NCBI RefSeq assembly: GCF_003259225.1
Contig: NZ_QHJF01000004.1
Coordinates: 62,001-126,000 of the forward strand
Reading direction: 5' to 3'
DNA from: Marinomonas arctica
Lineage (GTDB): Bacteria; Pseudomonadota; Gammaproteobacteria; Pseudomonadales; Marinomonadaceae
DNA length: 64,000 nt
Below, one piece after another: positions 62,289-64,000 of this stretch. Both the position numbers and the translations under genes were made by a program. The notes beneath the pieces were generated by a model. The model had not been told where the DNA came from and did not search any database. It saw nothing but the letters and a program-made list of their open reading frames with translations. The stretch's first letter is position 1, and every line of letters begins with the position of its first letter.

Positions 62289-63905
62289 ATGACAACCAAT
62301 CTGAACTGGTGGAAAGGTGGGATTATTTATCAAATTTACCCACGTAGTTTTATGGATGCAAATGGCGATGGTGTGGGTGACTTGGCTGGTATCACCAGTA
62401 AGTTAGATTACGTCGCCTCACTGGGTGTGGATGCGATTTGGCTGTCGCCTATTTTTACCTCGCCCATGAAAGATTTTGGCTACGATGTATCAGACTATCG
62501 AGATATCGATCCGATGTTTGGCTCGTTGGCAGACTTTAAAACTCTGATTGACCGATCCCATGAATTGGGTTTAAAAGTCATGATAGACCAGGTGATCAGC
62601 CACTCGGCCGATGTGCATCCTTGGTTTGAAGAGAGTCGTCAAGATAAAACCAATCCTAAAGCCGATTGGTATGTATGGGCGGATCCAAAACCAGATGGCT
62701 CACCGCCAAATAACTGGTTATCTATCTTTGGTGGCAGTGCGTGGAAATGGGACAGCCGTCGTTTGCAATATTATTTGCATAACTTCCTGGAGTCTCAACC
62801 GGATTTTAATTTCCATAATCCAGACGTGCGTCAGGCGCACCTAGATAATATGCGTTTCTGGTTAGAGCTTGGTGTGGATGGTTTCCGTTTGGATACGGTG
62901 AACTTCTATTTCCATAGTGAAGGCTTGGAAGACAACCCACCTGTGCCAGTGGGTGAGCCAAAAACCATGGGCGCACCACACGATAATCCTTATACATATC
63001 AGCGCCACGTGTATGATTTGAGTCGCCCTGAAAACTTAGAGTTCTTGAAAGACATGCGTGCCATGATGGACGAGTTTCCAGGCAGTACAACGGTAGGTGA
63101 AATTGGCGATGATTTCCCACTGAAACGCATGGCGGAATACACATCGGGTGGCGATAAGCTGCACATGGCGTACACCTTTGATTTTTTGAATAAACCTCAT
63201 ACGCCAGATTACATTCGTGATGTGTTAAAAAACATGCAGGAGATTGTCGGCGATGGTTGGCCGTGCTGGGCATTGTCGAATCACGATGTTGTTCGCTCGC
63301 GCACACGTTGGGGGGCCGACGAAGATCCAGAAGCTTACCCGCTGATTGCGTTGGCGCTGATTTTGTCCTTACGCGGCAGTGTGTGTTTGTATCAAGGCGA
63401 AGAATTGGGCTTACCTGAGGCTGATGTGCCGTTTGAACGCATTCAAGATCCTTACGGCATTCCACTGTGGCCTGTGTTTAAAGGTCGTGATGGCTGCCGT
63501 ACGCCAATGGTGTGGGATAATTCGGAACAAGGTGGTTTTTCAACGGTAGAACCTTGGTTGCCTGTTGACGCTCACCATTTACCATTGAGTGTGGCGGAGC
63601 AGGAAGCCAATCCTGAGGCTTTGTTGCATAAGGTGCGTCAGCTGATTCATTGGCGTCAGCAACAGCCCGCTTTGGTCAACGGTGAGCTGTCTCAGCTGGA
63701 TGTGGGTAACGCGCAATTAATTGGTTTGGTACGTGAATATCAAGGTACTCGTTTGCTCGTGGTACTTAATATGACGAGTGATACTCAGCAGGCGACTGTA
63801 AACAGTGGCTTGGTTGAAGTGGACGGGCATGGTTTCACGTCTACGTTAGAGGGACAAACATTGACTTTACCGGCTTATCAAGCGTTTTACGCTAGGCTGT
63901 CTTAA
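62289..63905 (+). CDS. aglA: GH13 alpha-glucosidase AglA
   Basis: A 538-aa cytoplasmic alpha-glucosidase. The GH13 regions are present: VMIDQVISHSADVHPWF (region I), GVDGFRLDTVN with the nucleophile Asp (II), TVGEIGD with the acid/base Glu (III) and LSNHDVVRSRTRWG (IV). It has no signal peptide, so it splits imported maltose- or sucrose-like glucosides inside the cell. ATG at 62289 follows GGAG; the frame is open to 62256. Region I has Ser where many members have Asn (SHS for NHS). Confidence 0.92.
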   Translation: MTTNLNWWKGGIIYQIYPRSFMDANGDGVGDLAGITSKLDYVASLGVDAIWLSPIFTSPMKDFGYDVSDYRDIDPMFGSLADFKTLIDRSHELGLKVMIDQVISHSADVHPWFEESRQDKTNPKADWYVWADPKPDGSPPNNWLSIFGGSAWKWDSRRLQYYLHNFLESQPDFNFHNPDVRQAHLDNMRFWLELGVDGFRLDTVNFYFHSEGLEDNPPVPVGEPKTMGAPHDNPYTYQRHVYDLSRPENLEFLKDMRAMMDEFPGSTTVGEIGDDFPLKRMAEYTSGGDKLHMAYTFDFLNKPHTPDYIRDVLKNMQEIVGDGWPCWALSNHDVVRSRTRWGADEDPEAYPLIALALILSLRGSVCLYQGEELGLPEADVPFERIQDPYGIPLWPVFKGRDGCRTPMVWDNSEQGGFSTVEPWLPVDAHHLPLSVAEQEANPEALLHKVRQLIHWRQQQPALVNGELSQLDVGNAQLIGLVREYQGTRLLVVLNMTSDTQQATVNSGLVEVDGHGFTSTLEGQTLTLPAYQAFYARLS

Positions 63906-63938
63906 GCGTTATTGCACAATGTATTGAGCGTTGCTGTT

Positions 63939-63975
63939 AACAAGCCGATTTGCGTTTTGCGTAAATCGGCTTGTT
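63939..63975 (+). terminator. Hairpin after aglA
   Basis: A perfect 13-bp stem AACAAGCCGATTT with an 11-nt loop, 33 bp past the aglA stop. The U tract is weak, so it may be a modest terminator. Confidence 0.7.
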
Positions 63976-64000
63976 CGTCAAGGCTGTTTTTTTGGTGAAG

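Noticed and set aside
62806-63465. 219-codon open frame on the strand opposite aglA
   Set aside because: It lies fully inside a clear GH13 gene, has a Cys/His/Pro-rich nonsense composition and no ribosome site; a shadow of codon bias.

Overview
The window reads as chromosomal DNA of a marine gammaproteobacterium, most likely Marinomonas or a close Oceanospirillales relative. This rests on the order of core genes (ubiA-ubiC, recG, oxyR, ridA-spoT-rpoZ-gmk, yicC/rph), which resembles pseudomonads, on moderate GC, and on a coastal-heterotroph set of amino-acid and sugar ABC transporters. No rRNA, tRNA, CRISPR array, IS transposase, integrase or phage structural gene was recognised.

Layout. (1) 1-16.8 kb, mostly core: ubiA and ubiC, an HDOD protein, an aapJQMP amino-acid ABC operon with a very good sigma-54 promoter and a divergent Lrp-type regulator, a helix-hairpin-helix protein, recG, oxyR, a YeeZ-like reductase, ridA, spoT, rpoZ and gmk. 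(2) 16.8-24.2 kb, accessory metabolism and efflux: an LtaS/OpgB-like sulfatase-fold membrane enzyme, a NimT/NimR-like efflux pair, a LysE exporter, two LysR regulators and a SugE/Gdx-type SMR pump. (3) 24.3-41.2 kb, a dense toxin-antitoxin and defence island: a decayed hipBA, an intact hipBA, a class II Fic protein with a striking operator cluster, a four-gene operon (C5 methyltransferase, double-GHKL ATPase/kinase, receiver-HEPN protein, Pnkp-like phosphatase), RhuM, a Phd/ParE-type pair, an AlbA_2 protein, a tiny entericidin-like lipoprotein, a bacterial NaV channel, a second intact hipBA and HepT-MntA. (4) 41.2-43 kb, core again: yicC and rph. (5) 43-64 kb, signalling and sugar use: a periplasmic binding protein with a PAS-GGDEF-EAL protein, a UshA-like nucleotidase, a gtsABC-malK-like hexose importer with a GltR/GtrS-like two-component system, a PfkB sugar kinase, and an aglEFGKA alpha-glucoside import and hydrolysis operon.

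How it fits together. yicC and gmk are normally neighbours, so about 24 kb of accessory DNA appears to have accumulated between them; a diverged second copy of the 3' end of yicC lies inside the island next to hepT. The most interesting unit is the operon at 28.5-33.4 kb. It combines DNA methylation, a GHKL ATPase with histidine-kinase-like features, a receiver fused to a domain carrying the RNxxxH motif of HEPN ribonucleases, and a phosphatase of the family that heals RNA and DNA 3' ends. I read it as a candidate phosphorelay-controlled, RNase-based anti-phage system with its own end-healing enzyme. That reading is inference from motifs and gene packing. The sugar genes on the right suggest uptake of glucose-like sugars and alpha-glucosides, with intracellular hydrolysis and phosphorylation feeding central metabolism.
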